Translations under genes and position numbers: made by a program
Assembly (NCBI GenBank): GCA_009599575.1
Contig: VWND01000039.1
Span: 1 to 64,000, forward strand
Reading direction: 5' to 3'
Length of the DNA: 64,000 nucleotides
DNA from: Blumeriella jaapii
Taxonomy: Eukaryota; Ascomycota; Leotiomycetes; Helotiales; Drepanopezizaceae
Part shown: in pieces, positions 46,800 to 60,443 of the stretch
Layout of the letters: each line of letters starts with the position of its first letter
Numbering within the stretch: position 1 is the first letter of the stretch
Notes under the pieces: generated by a model
Told to the model about the DNA's origin: nothing
Databases searched by the model: none
Seen by the model: the letters and a program-made list of their open reading frames with translations, nothing else

Positions 46800-49700
46800 T
46801 ATATAATTTAAAAACCAATTAATTAAAAACCGAACTTTTTAATTCCATACTTTTTCAGTTTTTTAACCCGTTCTTAGCTTTTTTGCTATTAGCTTTTATA
46901 GAAAAATAGCGTTTCGCTTATCGTTTAAATTATTTTATTCGCTTTGCTTTTTTAAAAAATAGTTCGATAAAATATCAATCGAAATATCGTTTAGATTTAC
47001 GAACGTTTTAATAGCTTTTTCGTCGATAATATTATTAAATATCGCCGCGACGAATGCTTTTTACGACTTTTTTCCGTAAATAATAAATTTCAATTTTTAA
47101 ACGTAGTTCTACGCTTTGCAAAAAGCGCTGAAAAGTTTTATATTAAAATCGTAAAAATAATCGATTAATTCGTCGTAATTAAAACCGATTAACGCTTTTG
47201 CTTCGCGTAAAATTAATAAATCGAATTACGGTTGTTTACCGACGAATGCTTTTAAAAAAGCTCCGAAGCTTATAAGAAAAATTATTTTACAAAATGGTTC
47301 GAAAGTAATTATTTGCAATCGAAACCACCGAAAATACTATAATTGCTTTCGTCGCAAAACAAATAATATCAGATTATTTATCGAAACGTCGTTTTCGAAA
47401 TAATTTCTATATTTCTGCGCCGTGTAATTATTTAAATAAATTAATATCGCGCCGTCGATTTTTTAGATTCTGAATCTGACGAAAACTTTTTACTTAATCG
47501 AAAAGCTAATAAAAATTATTTTATTTTTTATTTCGTAGCTTTCGGTTTCGTAGTCCGATAAAATAGCTAAGGCTATTGTTTTAAACGCGCTGAAATACGA
47601 AAAAGCTAGGTTTTTCTAAATAGTTTTAATTAATTTAGCGTCGTAATATAATTGTAAATAAGCTTCGATTATTTCCGAATTGTATGCGAATATAAGCAAA
47701 ACGTAATAATCGAAAATAGCGTCGGTAAAATCTTCGATTTTTTTTTTTTTTTAAAAAATCGGCGATATCGAATTTTATAATTGTAATACGATCGGGACCA
47801 GCGAAACCTGAAGCGATCGGAACGTTAAAATATATTACGAAGCAGCAGTTTTTAAAATTCCGGATAATTAAAGCAGCAAAGTAAAAGCCGGGGTGTATTT
47901 TAAAAACTTATTAAATAAAATTGTAAAATATATTAGCGAGGAAAACTATAAGCGCTTTTTAGGTTTTAACCAATCGAAAATAATACTTATATATAATTAC
48001 TTTTTTTTTTATAAAATATAACAATGGCTTATTTTTTCCGTTATAAAACCTTACGTAATTAACGAATTCGCAGCTTAGTTTAAATAAATTTTAAAATATA
48101 TTTTCGGTCGAAAAGCCAGAAAAGTCGGCTTTTAGAAATATTCGTTGCTTTTATTTTTTTACGTTTTAATCGAGCTTTATAATCGCGTTAAAAGCCTCGG
48201 AATCTGCTTTGAAATTTACGTAGCCTAAATAAGCTTTAGCACGCGCTTAAATAATTTTCGCAGTTTTTCGTCGAAATATAAATTAATTATTAAAATCAAT
48301 TTCGAATACGTCGTAATCCGAATTTTTAATAATAATAAATCGATTAGCGAAGCCGATAACGTTAATTTTTTTTGTAATTAAATCGCAGTACGCTGCGTAA
48401 TAATATACGTAAAAATAATAAAACTTGCCGTTTTTTTTAACGTTAACGTTATTCGTAAAAACGAAATTAAAAAATCGGAGTTTTTTTAAAAAACGAAAAA
48501 AAGCTCGAATAAAAACGGATCACCGTTTTCAAAAGTTTTTTTTTTTATTTGTTTTAACGTATTATATTTATAATTTTTCGAAAAAAGCTTAATTCAGTTT
48601 TTATTCGAAGCAAAAAAAAAAAAAAAGCTGACGGATTTATTTTTAATTTTTATATAAAAATATCGAAATAAAACTTTTAAATCGTTTCGTCGTCGAAAGC
48701 GAAAGTTTTAAATAAAATAATTTAATTTTATATTTTTTATATAATTTTTTTCGCGATAATTTCGATATTTTTTTTCAGGCTTTTTCGGTCGAATCGTATA
48801 ATAATCGAAATTTTAAATACTTTTATTAGAATTTAAAATATTAGCGATAGTAATACGACGTTTTTAAACGCAGCAAGCGTTTTTAATATTTGCGTATTTA
48901 ATTTCGAAAAATCAGATTTAAAATCGTTTAAGTTTTTTTTTTTCGAAATACTTACGTTTTTTAAATTTAATTCCGTAAAATCGTCGCGTTTTCTATTAAT
49001 TAATTTAAAAGTTATAGCTCGGCGTCGATTTCCGGCTGTTTTTATTCGCGGTGTTTTTTTTGCTAACGACGCGAATAGTTTTTTTTTTCGAATAAAAAAA
49101 ATTTCGGAAATATCGGCGCGTTTTTCTACGTTTTTTATTTTTACTTTTTCCGGAATCGTTTTTACAAATATAATAAATTTTTTATATTCGAATAAACGAT
49201 TATTTGTTATTACGCTTTTGATTTCGTTTTCGGATTCGTTTTCGATAATTAAAAATAAAAATCGCCGAATAATTTTAGTTGTTTTAAACGTATTAATTGC
49301 TACCGCGTATATCTTTTCGAATTAAACGAAAATAATATTAGCTTTTTCGTTTTTTTCGTCGTTGTAAATTTAAAATATCGAAATAGCGTCGTTTTCTTTT
49401 TTCGGTATAAAAATGCCGCATTTAGCGACGCTTAGTCTTTTGCTTTAAAAAAAGATTAGATTTAAAATTTTACAGCCGATTAAAACTTTTTTTAGCGATT
49501 GTATAGCATCGTCGACCAGTTTGCAAACAATTATAAAAAGGTTTGTAAATCTACGGGCTTTTGGATTATTAATTTTCAAAGCTTGCGTTTTAAAAATATA
49601 AACGTTTAATATTTAAACTTTTTTTTTAATAGAAATAATAATTTCGAAAAAGCGAACGAAATACCGAAATAAAATAACACCGGTGATTTTGCTAAAAACG

Positions 49701-50210
49701 TATTTTTAAATATCTTTTTTTCGTTGATTTAACAAAAAGCGCAATATTCGGTCTGTTATTTTTTTTTTATTATTTCGAGTTTTTTTTGCTCCGGCAAAAG
49801 CTTTTAAAACGTTATTGTAATTTAGCAGAAATTTATCGTAATTAAAACTTTTGCGAACGAATTCAGCTTTAACGAAACTTTCGTAATCGAATAAAAATTC
49901 GTTAACGTTTTTAATTATTATATCGAATTATTTTATAAATGTTTTTACGAAAGCTGTTTATTAATTTAAAATAGCGGTATTATATATTTGTTTAAATTCG
50001 GAAAATTTGCGTATAATGATTCCGTTTTAAAATAAATTAAAAATAAATTTGCTAAATTTAGCAACGCTTTGCTCGAAAAACGATATAATATCGATAGGTT
50101 TATTAATAAAAAAAAATATATTATATTTATTAAAAAGTAATTAAAAAAAAGTAAAAAAACAATAAAATATTTATATTTAAAAATTACGGAAATCCGCATG
50201 CTATTTTTTT
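46800..50210 (-). pseudogene. Unrecognised decayed coding region 3' of Gypsy-B pol
   Basis: I do not recognise this protein. One minus-strand reading, with scattered stops at former CAA/CAG/TGG codons, stays protein-like for hundreds of residues. Examples are IDGAILIYLNNYTAQKYRNY (about 47400-47460), NGKFYYFYVYYYAAYCDLIT (about 48390-48450) and VEKRADISEIFFIRKKKLFA (about 49060-49120). It lies between the acidic tail of pol and the 3' LTR, where Gypsy elements normally have no gene. It could be an extra ORF of the element, captured DNA, or an older nested element without recognisable ends. Confidence 0.45.
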
Positions 50211-50585
50211 AATAAATTATAATTGTTTAAATAGGCATTTGTTTAAAATAACGAAAAAAATAAATAATATAAAAAATAGCAAATAATAAAATGTATAAAA
50301 AATAGTTTTCGTAAAATATGCGAGCAACATAAATATATTAAATATGCGGCTCAAACATATACAAAGCCTTTGTTCTAGTAAACAAAAGTACAGTTAAACA
50401 AAAAAAAGTATAGTAAATGTTTTAAACAATATAGAAAAAGGTTTTAAAAATAAATAATATATATAAAACAGAATAATTAAATTTTATATAAGCAAGCAAA
50501 ATAAAAACAATAGAACAGTTAGTAAACAATTTTGTAAGCATCTTTCTTTTTTTTAATTATAAATGAAATTACGATTTAAATTGTG
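50211..50585. other. AT-rich stretch without visible coding or structure
   Basis: Low-complexity A/T sequence between the unrecognised region and the end of pol. No motif, repeat or boundary signal seen. Confidence 0.5.
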
Positions 50586-53500
50586 TTTTCAGCCGCCGGG
50601 TTATCGTTCGGTTGTTTTCAGACCTTTTCAGAAGGTTTTTCTTTTTCAGAAATATAATTATTTTGGTCGGAGTCGTCGTCGGAATCGCTGGAATCGAAAT
50701 CGCTGTCTAAATTAAAATCTAAAAAATAAATTTGCTGATTTTTTTTATAAAATCGCTTTAACCGGTTGGCGGCGAACGTTTTTTTTAGTTTTGTTTTATC
50801 GAATTCCGTAAGCTCGTAATAGCTTTTATTTAATTCGGCCTCGTATATTTCGTAAAGTCCGAGCTATTTATAATTAAGTTTAATATCGGCCGATTTATTA
50901 ATAGCGCGCTAAACGTTGTAAATTAAAATTAAATTTTTTTTTCTGATTAGCGTTTTTTTTAAAACTTTAGTTTTATTTCAAACTTTTTTAGCTGCTTTTT
51001 TATACTTTTTTTTTTTTTTAAATAATTTTTTTTATATTTATATCGCGGTAATTTAGTTATTTAAATTTTATTGCTAGCAGATTTGTTTTCGTTTTTATTT
51101 TAATTACGTTATAAAACTTTTATATAAACCATTTTGTTTTCAAAAGCAATCGAGCGTTTTTGCCGTATTAAATAAAAAATAAAATTATTTTAATAAAAGC
51201 GTATATGCATATGCGTATAGCAAAAAGCATTTTCGAAAATTTCCGCGACCAACGCTTATAATTTTTTCGAATAACTTTTAAAAAGCCGTCGAAAATATTC
51301 TTATAGCTTCGTTCAACGGATCCGTTGCTTTTTAAATTATAGGCTGAGATTTAAATACGTTAAATGCCGTATTTTTATAAAAATTTCGATAACGCTTTTA
51401 TTTTCGGATTTATTACCGACGTTTAATTTGCTAAACAAATCGTATCGATATATAACGTTTTTTTAAAAAAAAATCGTTATAATTTCGAAAATAACGTTTC
51501 GGAAAAATCTTTTTTTAAATTATTTAAACAGATCGTCGATAACGAATACAAAGTATATATATTCGCGGTCGGTGGTCGATACGCGTATAATATCGAAATT
51601 AATTTTTTTTTAAATTTTAAAAAACCACGTCGAATATAATAAATTTTCTTTTCGGCTAAGCTTTCGTTTTTAATAAAAAATACAGCTTTTAACGAAAGTT
51701 TTGCAATTTTCGAAGCATTTTTGTTATTAAAAATCGTTTTTAATTCGGTGATAAATAGCTTTAGTTTTTTTATAAAACATTTTTTCGTAAGCTTTTTTTA
51801 TAACTTAAAACTTATCGGCTTTATTATTTATTATTAAACGTTTTTAATATATATTATTTATTATTAAACGTTTTTAATATATATTATTTTTTATTTTATA
51901 TAATTTTCTATCGGCTAAAATATAATCGAAAGCTTGGTTTTTAAATAATTTAAATTAATAATTTAGCACGCTAAATGATTTAAACAAAATAATTAAATAA
52001 TATGCGATTAAATAAAAGTTTTCGATTTTGTAATTATCGATTAAAAATTTATTTTCGTCGTTAATCGGCTTATTCCGATCGTTTTCGGTTAAATCCATTC
52101 GCGGTGCTAGCCGAAATAATAACGCGAATATTTTTTCGGCCCGAAAATTAGCGTTTTTTATTCGCGTTGCCAGCCGAAATAGCAACGCGAATAATTTTAA
52201 TTTTATAAAACCCAAAGCGCAAATAACGAAGCAGCCGATTTCGTTAGCAATTTATTTGTTAATATTTTATTCGTTTTATTTAGCGAAATTAAACGAATAA
52301 AAACGTTTTCGTTTGGAAAAGTCGTTTGCCGCTATATTAATTATTTTTTTAATATATTTGATTTCGAAATTTATAAGTCGCATTTAAGCTATTTAATTAA
52401 TAACGAGCGTTTTTAATAAATCACTAGCTTTTTTATTTAATTAATCGATAAAAACTTTTGCGTTTGTTTTTAAAATAAAATATACGCCGTATAATTCGCT
52501 TTTTATTTCTTTTATTATTTTAAAAACGCTTCGATATTTTCGTTTAGTAATATCGTAGCGCGCTTCCGCGAAGAATTATAAGCCGTTTTCGAATCGTAAA
52601 AAGTGCCGTTTTTTATTTTCGTCGATTTATTGTAATACAGCTTTTCAACCGAAAATACTAGCGTCGATAGTTAAAATGATTTTTTTAGCGTTTAAGCTGT
52701 AATCGATTCGTATAAGCGATAAAACTAATAAAAAATCGTTTTTAAAAACTTTTATAATTTTGCTTTATTTTTCTTTCCAAACGAAATCGACTTTTTTTTT
52801 ATCGTAGCGTAAATAAATACAGCTTTTTAAAAAAAGTTTTTAATTTAATTGCGATAATAAATCACGACGCTAATAACAGCTTTAGCTTCGGTAATATTTT
52901 TATATTTTTTTTATTCGCAAATTTTTTTAATTTTTTTTCGTTAAAAATAGCGGCTAACGCTGTTAATTATATAGCTAACGATATTTATTTCGGATATACA
53001 AAATTTTAATCGAAGGCTAATAATAGCTTTGGCTTTTTCGAAGCAAATTATAATTTTGTCGATGTTTTAAATATATTTTATTATATAACGTCGAATTTTA
53101 AAAAAAATCTTTTTATTATTATAATATAATTTAAAACTTTTTATTCCGACGTCGTTAACGTAAAAAAAAATAATATTAAAAATGTAAATTATAAAAACTT
53201 TATATACGATTTTTACGAATTAAACGATTAAATTAATAGCTTTTATAAGTATTTTCGTTATACGCAGCAAACCGATTAATATTTAAATTGCCGTTATATT
53301 TCGAAATCGTAGGTCAAATACTAAATAATCGTAGCCGGAAAACAAATCGAAAAAAAAAGCGATCGTTAATTCTGCGAATTCGTTTGAAAATTAATCGACG
53401 TTAAATAGCACGTTAGCGTTTCGTATCGTTATTTTGTTTATTTCGACGATTACGGTAATAAATTTATAAATGCTTTTTTTTTTTTCGCAACGATAAACCA

Positions 53501-54246
53501 TTTGTTTTTATATAAACCGTGGCAGAATTCGAAAATCTTTTGCTTAATTCGTTTTTAATATTTCGACTATTTTATCCTAAAAAATTTTAAAAACTAAAAA
53601 AGTTTTTTTTTGCTAAGCTTCGTAAAACACGGTTTTAATATCGATATAAAACGTAACGTTAAAGTTAAATTGACTTATTTCGGTAAAATCGAAAATTATA
53701 ATCTTTTTTCGGTTGCGTAAAACTTCGTATAAAACCTTTTTTTTTTTGGCAGAAATTAAATTTCGATTGTTAAATTATTAAATCGTTTTTTTATAAATCG
53801 GCTGCTAAATAATAAGCTGGAAAATCGGCCGGTAATAAATCCTTCGAATTCGCCAGTAATTAATTAAAATAGTTTTGTTATTTTATTTTTTTCGAATTAA
53901 TCGTTTATTTTTCCGAAAATATTTCTACCGGATTCGTTAAAATTTACGAATCGTATTTTATCAGTTTTGCGCTTGTAAAAAATGCTGATATTAATACAAA
54001 AAAGTAAAATATATAAATCGGGTTTATTTAATATAAAAACGAAATTTTCGAAACTTTTATTTCCGAATTAATAGCCAAAAATATTAATATTAGCTAATTT
54101 TATTCGCGATGCTATCTCGATTAGCGATATAAATGCTTTTAGCCGAGTATTTTCCAAGTTTTATTATAGCCTAGCGTTTGTTTTAAAACCAAAGCCGGCT
54201 ATTCGTTTTCCGATAAAACGTCGACTAAAAAAACTTTATTGCCGGC
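50586..54246 (-). pseudogene. Gypsy-B pol (RT, RNase H, integrase), decayed
   Basis: RT lies at about 52850-53550: NELSKRFSNSATVYIKTNG, FITVIVEINKITIRNAN, FFDLFSGYDYLVFD, with the catalytic FLDDVG box as FFYVNDVG. RNase H and integrase follow to the left; 51955-52215 is a linker segment (LTENDRNKPINDENKFLIDN). The acidic C-terminus, DSDFDSSDSDDDSDQN, is at about 50650-50700. Stops and D-to-N changes are RIP-type. Gypsy-E interrupts the reading between protease and RT. Confidence 0.78.
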
Positions 54247-54251
54247 GACGG

Positions 54252-54549
54252 TGTGACGATTCACTCTGTTGCCACCTCTCGTGTCACCCCAGCAACTACG
54301 TATAGCTGCAAGCTCCCCAGCAACTACGTATAGCTGCAAGCTCCCTGGTCTTTTGGTGGGTTTTCCTATCAATTGTGGAGATTATTTATGTATATAAGGC
54401 TTTTTTTTTTTAGCAATTTCTGCTTTTTGCAGTTGTTGATTTTAAATAAATATTTTTATTACAAAACCAAAGGCTCGTTTTTTTATATTATATAAACAAA
54501 GCGATCAGTTGATTGATTTCCTAGCTTTTCGATTAATTAAATCGTTATA
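54252..54549 (+). repeat. 5' LTR of Gypsy-E
   Basis: Outer ~110 bp intact, inner part C-to-T mutated. It contains a direct duplication of CAGCAACTACGTATAGCTGC plus AAGCTCCC, and a TATA-like TATGTATATAAGG. Confidence 0.94.
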
Positions 54550-54879
54550 TTATTAATAACTTTTTTTTTACGTTGGCGACGGCGTAAACTATTTTTTTTT
54601 TCGAATTTCTTACAGGTCATATTAAAATGATCGACCGGTCGTGAAAAGGTTTATTTTCGCATTTCGCGAAAGATGGCTTTTGTTTAACGATTTTTTTTTT
54701 AACAAAGCTTTTCAGCTTTTGCTATTATATTTTAACTTTTTTTTTCTTAATTAGCGAAGAAGTAGCCTTTTTCAAAAGCTTTTTTTTTTTTGAAAAACAG
54801 TTTTTTTTTTCCGAGAAAAAAAAAACAAAAAAAAAGCAGAGCGTTAATTATTTCGTTTGCTATTTTTTTTTTGCAGCTT

Positions 54880-56400
54880 AGCGCTGAGAACGTTTAGTTG
54901 AAATTATTGCAAAATCAATTGAAAAAAGCGCAAAAGCGTGAACGATAATTTTTGGAAATTATACGATTGCGACCGACCTTTTAATTAGAACGTTTGGTAG
55001 AATTTATCGAACGTGCTTTTGCCAGTCGCGAATCTGCTATTTTATTTTTTCGCAACGTTTTATTTTAATTAACAAACGCTGCAAATCAATTTTTACGTTT
55101 TTCGCGAATTTTTTTTGGATTTTTTTATAACGGCCAAGATTTTAGCGCGCTTTTTGAACGCTATAATTTTTATTTATTTGCTGATTTTCGATTAGCTCGC
55201 ATAAAGCGCGTTTCGAATTTTAAGTTTAAATTAAATAATAGTAAGAATTACAAAATATGCTATTAAAAAATTAAAGTTTTCGACAATTTCGAATTTTATT
55301 ACGATTATTTCGCTGGCGATCGATTTCGCAAGAATTATATATTCGATCAGACCGAAAGCGTGGCAAAGGAGTTTTTGATTCCGCGTATTTTGGACCGTTT
55401 CGATTTTATATTTTTCGAAAAATTAGTAAAAAAGGTCGCCGATTTTCTGGCCGATTTTTTAAACGTTTAGAAGGCGGAAAACGAGTTTAAAATGCTTGTA
55501 ATAAGTACGTACGACGATTTTTGGCGCTTTTATCTGCGATTTTTTATTTTCGCAGCGAACGCTTAAATACGAACCGACAAACAGTTTCGGGACGTTTTTC
55601 GAAATAAAATACTAAAGCGTTTACGAGAAAAGCTGCATTTGGAATAGGCGCGTATAACGATTTTTAAGAATTGGCTTACCGCCGTCCGCTAAAAAAAACA
55701 AAATTAATTGGCTGAACGAATTTTATACGCGAATCGCTTTTTAATTAAGTTTATTTTTTATTAAGATGGTAGGTTTTTAATCAAAGCGTATTACGAGTCA
55801 AATCGTACGTACGAGAGTCGTTTAAATGCTTTATAAGCTTTTTTTCAGCCTTTTGCTGTTTTTTCTTTTTTTTTACGCTAAAACGCTTTTTTTAGCGTTT
55901 TTTTTTTTCGATCGGATTAACGATAACGTTCGTTTTTTATTTTATATTAGAAAATTTAAAAAAGCTAATTTGCAAAACTTTTTACGGGCCGATTTTCGGT
56001 TTTACTTAAAAGCTTTTTTAGGCTGATAAGTGTAAACGAAGTCGAGCCGGCCGAAGATTCGCCTTTTAATAATGGTAGTAAAAACGAAAACCTTTTTTCA
56101 AACGATTTTTAAAACGCATACAAGGAAATTAAAAGCTTTTCCGTTAGTCGGAAAAACGCTTAAGCTTAAGCAAAGCTTTTTTTTAAGCATATTACGCGAT
56201 ATGCGTTATTTTAACGTTCGAAAGCTTTTTAATAGCGATTTATTAAAAATTCCCGTTATATTTATTAAAAATGGCTTTTTGTATAAAATAAAAGCGTTCG
56301 CCGATTTTGAAACGAACGGTTATGCGTTGATCGATTCGGCGCTAATTAAGTTTTTTTTTTTTTTTTTAAAACTTTTGATTTAATTTTTTCCGGCTTTTTT
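54880..56400 (+). pseudogene. Gypsy-E gag, decayed
   Basis: Reads through LLQNQLKKAQKRER (54905), FLIPRILDRFDFIFFEKLVK (55376), ISTYDDFWRFYLRFFIFAAN (55503) and further pieces, the usual chromovirus gag segment with repeated stops at former CAG/TGG codons. A zinc knuckle is not recognised. The start is unclear. Confidence 0.7.
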
Positions 56401-59400
56401 TTTTGTAAAAAAGTATAATAAAACTCGTGGCTATTTAATTATATATTTTACGCTTTTTAATTTTATTGTTAATAACCGAATATAATCGTTTATTTTTTTT
56501 TTAATTATTAATTTCGGAAATTATAGTGTGATTTTAGAAAGAGTTTGGTTGGCCGAATATTAAGTTTTATTAAATTGTAATAAACGCAAGCTTTATTAGC
56601 CGAAATCTTACTTTTTTATAGCTTTTTACGTTCGTTGTATTAAAGTCTTTTATTTGCATTTCCGAAAGATTTAATTTCGCTATTAAAACGACGCTGTAAA
56701 ACGTGATAAAAATTTTAATTAATTATGGCAGGCTTACGACGTTATGCGAAGCGCGAAAAGATCGAATTTCATTCGCGATGCTAATTTCGATAGCGACGCT
56801 AATAGGATAATACAAGAAATTATATTATTTTCCTAGGCTAACGATTTTTTTTTTATTATTTTTTTTTTTTTTTTTTTTTTTTTCTTTTCGTCAAAACAGC
56901 TTTTTCGTTTTACGAAAAACAGTTATATTAAAAACCGAAGGAAAATTTTCGCCGCGATGGCTTTTTAGCTTAATATAATCGATAGTTTAAATAAGCCATT
57001 TTTTAAATCTTTCAAACGACCAGTTTAAAAACGAGTTTTTTAATCCATTGCTTATTTAATTTTCATCTGCCAGATTATTATATACGCTTTTAAGCTGATT
57101 TTCAGAAAAAAAGTAATTAAAATGTTTTTAATTTTTTTATACGAGATCGATAAAATATTAAACGATTTTACGTATAACACTTTTTTTAAAACCTAATTTT
57201 ATAATTTTTTCGAACGTTTCAAAATTAATAAAATATCGATTTCGATTTTTTTAATCAGCTTAGCGGAGCTAATTTCGAATAAACTTTTTTTCGAATCTTT
57301 TTCTCCGAAATATAAAAACCTCGAATACGTATTTTCTAAGGCCGTTAGTAACGAGCTAGCTTTTTACCGGCCTTACGATTACAAGATCGAGCTTATTGTA
57401 AATAAAAAAAAACTGAAATACACTTTTTTATATAAAATATCGATTCCAAAGCTCGAAATTGTTAAGATTTATTTGTAAAATAATTTTGACAAAAGTTTTA
57501 TCGAACTTTTTACCGTTTTTTTCGCTGTTTTAATGTTTTTCGCTAAAAAACCCGACGATTTATTACGTTTTTATATCGATTATCGAGCTTTTAATAATAT
57601 TATTCGTAAGGATCGCTATTTTTTTTTTTTTATCGATAAGACTTTTGCTCGTTTTTCGAAAGCACGAATTTTTACGAAGTTCGATATTCGTTAAGCTTTT
57701 TATAAAATTCGAATGAATTCCGTTAGTAAAAAATTAACGACGTTTCGTACGCGTTACGGCGCTTATAAATGCAAGATGCTATTTTTTGGCTTTATTAATA
57801 AATCCGCAATTTATTAACGCTATATAAACGACGTTTTTTTCGATTATTTAAACGATTTTTGTATTGTATATTTGAATAATATTTTTATTTATTTGTCCGA
57901 CTTTTTGAAACACGCTATATATATTCGCAAAATATTTCAAAGGCTCGCTGACGCTGAATTACAGGCCGATATTCGGAAGTTTAAATTCAACGTTATTCGG
58001 ATCTGTTATTTAGGTTTTATTATTTCGATTAAAAGTTTAGAAATAAATTTAGAAAAAGTTTTCGTAATCGCTTATTAAAAGTCTTTTATTATTGTAAAAG
58101 GTGTATAAAGCTTTTTTGGTTTTTGTAACTTTTACCGACGTTTTATTCGAGATTATAATATAATTGCAAAACTTTTGGTTTATTTAACTAAAGCTAACGT
58201 TTTTTTTAATTTCACTTCTGAATATTAAAAAAGTTTCGATTTTTTTATATTAGCTTTTATTATTATATCAGTTTTATAATATTATAAGCAAAACCTTTTT
58301 TGCATATTAGAAACTGACGCTTCCGACGGCGTAGTAGCTTTTATGCTTTTATAATTTTATAGTGACGATTGGCTTTTAATCGCTTATTTTAGCAAAATCA
58401 TAGCTTTCGCAGAGCTGAACTACGTCGTATACGACAAAAAGATATTCGCAATTGTAAAATCTTTAGGCAATTTTCGTGCTAAATTAGCTGGTTTAGTTTA
58501 TTAAATTAAAATAATTATTAATTATAAGGTTTTAAAGTATTTTATAATTTCCAAGCTTTTTAAACGCTCGATAGGCACGCTGGGCCGAGCTTCTCGCCGA
58601 TTATAATTTTCTTATTATATACAAATCAGGTAAATACAACTTTTTGGCTGACGTATTAACACGTCGTATAAGCGAATTCGATCGCTAAATCTTTTTTAAA
58701 CGCATTCAGCGCCTGCAAACTTTTTTTCGAATAAATTAAATCGATTATCGACTTTTGATTAAAAAACTTCGATTTTTTACGGCTTTCGAAACAGCTGTTT
58801 TTATCGCTGAAATAGCTGATTTTTTTCTCGTATTCCGTGTCGTTAATCAGCTTTTTTACGCTAATCGCACAGCTAGCAGCTTAATGGCCTTTCGAAAAAA
58901 AGCTGTACGAAACGTTACAAAAAGAAACGACGATAATAATATTTCGTTTCCGTATATATTTAAACGCGATTTGCTGTTATATTACGGTCGCCTGATAATA
59001 TTAAACGTCGATTATTTTCGTTTGGCTTTTGTACGAAAAATATACGACCAAATTTTTACCGCTTATTTTAACGTTCGTAAAATTACGCAATTGCTTTCGG
59101 ATTAATATTATTAGCGAGATATAATAGCTTTCGTAAAATAATACTGTCGCAATTGCCACGCTTATCGAAGAAGTTTTGTTTTAAAAAATAAGCGTTCCGG
59201 CTTTTTTTAGTTTTTTTTTGTTTTTGACCATTTTTGAGAATACGTTATAATAGACTTTTGCAGTTTTAACAAAAACAAATACGATTACGATAACGTATTC
59301 GTAATAATAGATCGTTTTTTTAAGCAGGCTATTTCGATTTTTTGCTATAAAAATATCGACGCTCGAAGCTTCGCCAAATTGTATATATTTTACGTGTATA

Positions 59401-60430
59401 AGTATTTTGGCTTTTTAAAAAGTATTATTAGCGATCGTAGCTTTTAATATTAGTTTATTTTCTGGTTTGAATTAAATAAAATATTCGGTACGCAACTAAA
59501 GCTTTCGACAGCCGCTTATTTCGAAACCGACGGTTAGACCGAAATTTACAATTAATATTTGCAAAAACGCTTTCGATTTTTCGTAAACTTTTATTAAAAC
59601 GATTAAAGCGAATTTTTTTTAATAATAGATTTCGCTTAAATAGTTTTTTTTTACGAAAGTTTAAATGGCTTTTTATTTTTTGAAATTGTATACGATTATA
59701 CTTTTTATATTAATTGGAATTGGAAGCTCGATATTTTTCTTTTTTCCAACTTTTTATATAAGCTAAACGCAGACGAAGTTCGTGCGTACGCTCGCCGTTA
59801 TTACGACGCCTGGAACTTCGCTAAATCGCATTTCCAATAAGCCTACGATAAAATGAAAAAAAGTGCGAATAAGTCTCGCCGCGCGATCGATTTTAACGTT
59901 AGCGATTACGTATAGCTCGATATGCGTTTATTTTCGACTTTTCGGCTTTTCCGCAAGCTCGACAATTTTACAAACGGCCTTTTCAAAATTATAGCCAAAA
60001 TTTTCGACAACGCTTTTAAGCTAAACCTTTTTAGTATTATAAACGTATATTTAGTTTTTTACGCTAATCGATTGCGTAAAACAGTTAACGACGCGTTTTC
60101 AGATCAGATTAACTTAGTTTCTGAATTTATTATAATTAATAAGCTTGAATACGAAATCGAAAAATTAATCGCTTGTCGAATACAGCGGAAAACCTTTTAA
60201 TACAAAGCTTTTTGAATAGGTTTAGATAAAGATTTTACGTGGTACTCCGCGTCTGATTTTATATACGCTTTTTTAAAGATGCGCGATTTTTATTTGGCGT
60301 ATAAAAAGCTTCCCGGTTTTTTTGCAAAACTGGTAGACTGGCTGAAGGCGTATTCCGAAGGTTCGGATTCGTACGATTATTTGGATAATAACGTATTAAT
60401 GGATAAAAGCTCGAGGGCGCGCTTTTTTCG
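56401..60430 (+). pseudogene. Gypsy-E pol with chromodomain, decayed
   Basis: RT: LLRFYIDYRAFNNIIRK (57560), FTKFDIR (57675) and catalytic YLNNIFIYLSD (57870), both Asp changed to Asn. RNase H: ETDASDG (58311) is intact. Integrase zinc domain ends CRNCHAYRR (59150); the core signature AYFETDG-stop-TEIYN is at about 59512. A GPF-type tail is at 59922-60130. The chromodomain starts EYEIEKLIACRIQ (60140) and continues past a stop as DKDFTWYSASDF (60226-60262). It would direct integration to heterochromatin. The protease region (about 56400-57000) shows no clear motif. Confidence 0.88.
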
Positions 60431-60443
60431 GACGGAAGGGTAG
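60431..60443 (+). other. Polypurine tract of Gypsy-E
   Basis: GACGGAAGGGTAG directly before the 3' LTR TG. Confidence 0.75.
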
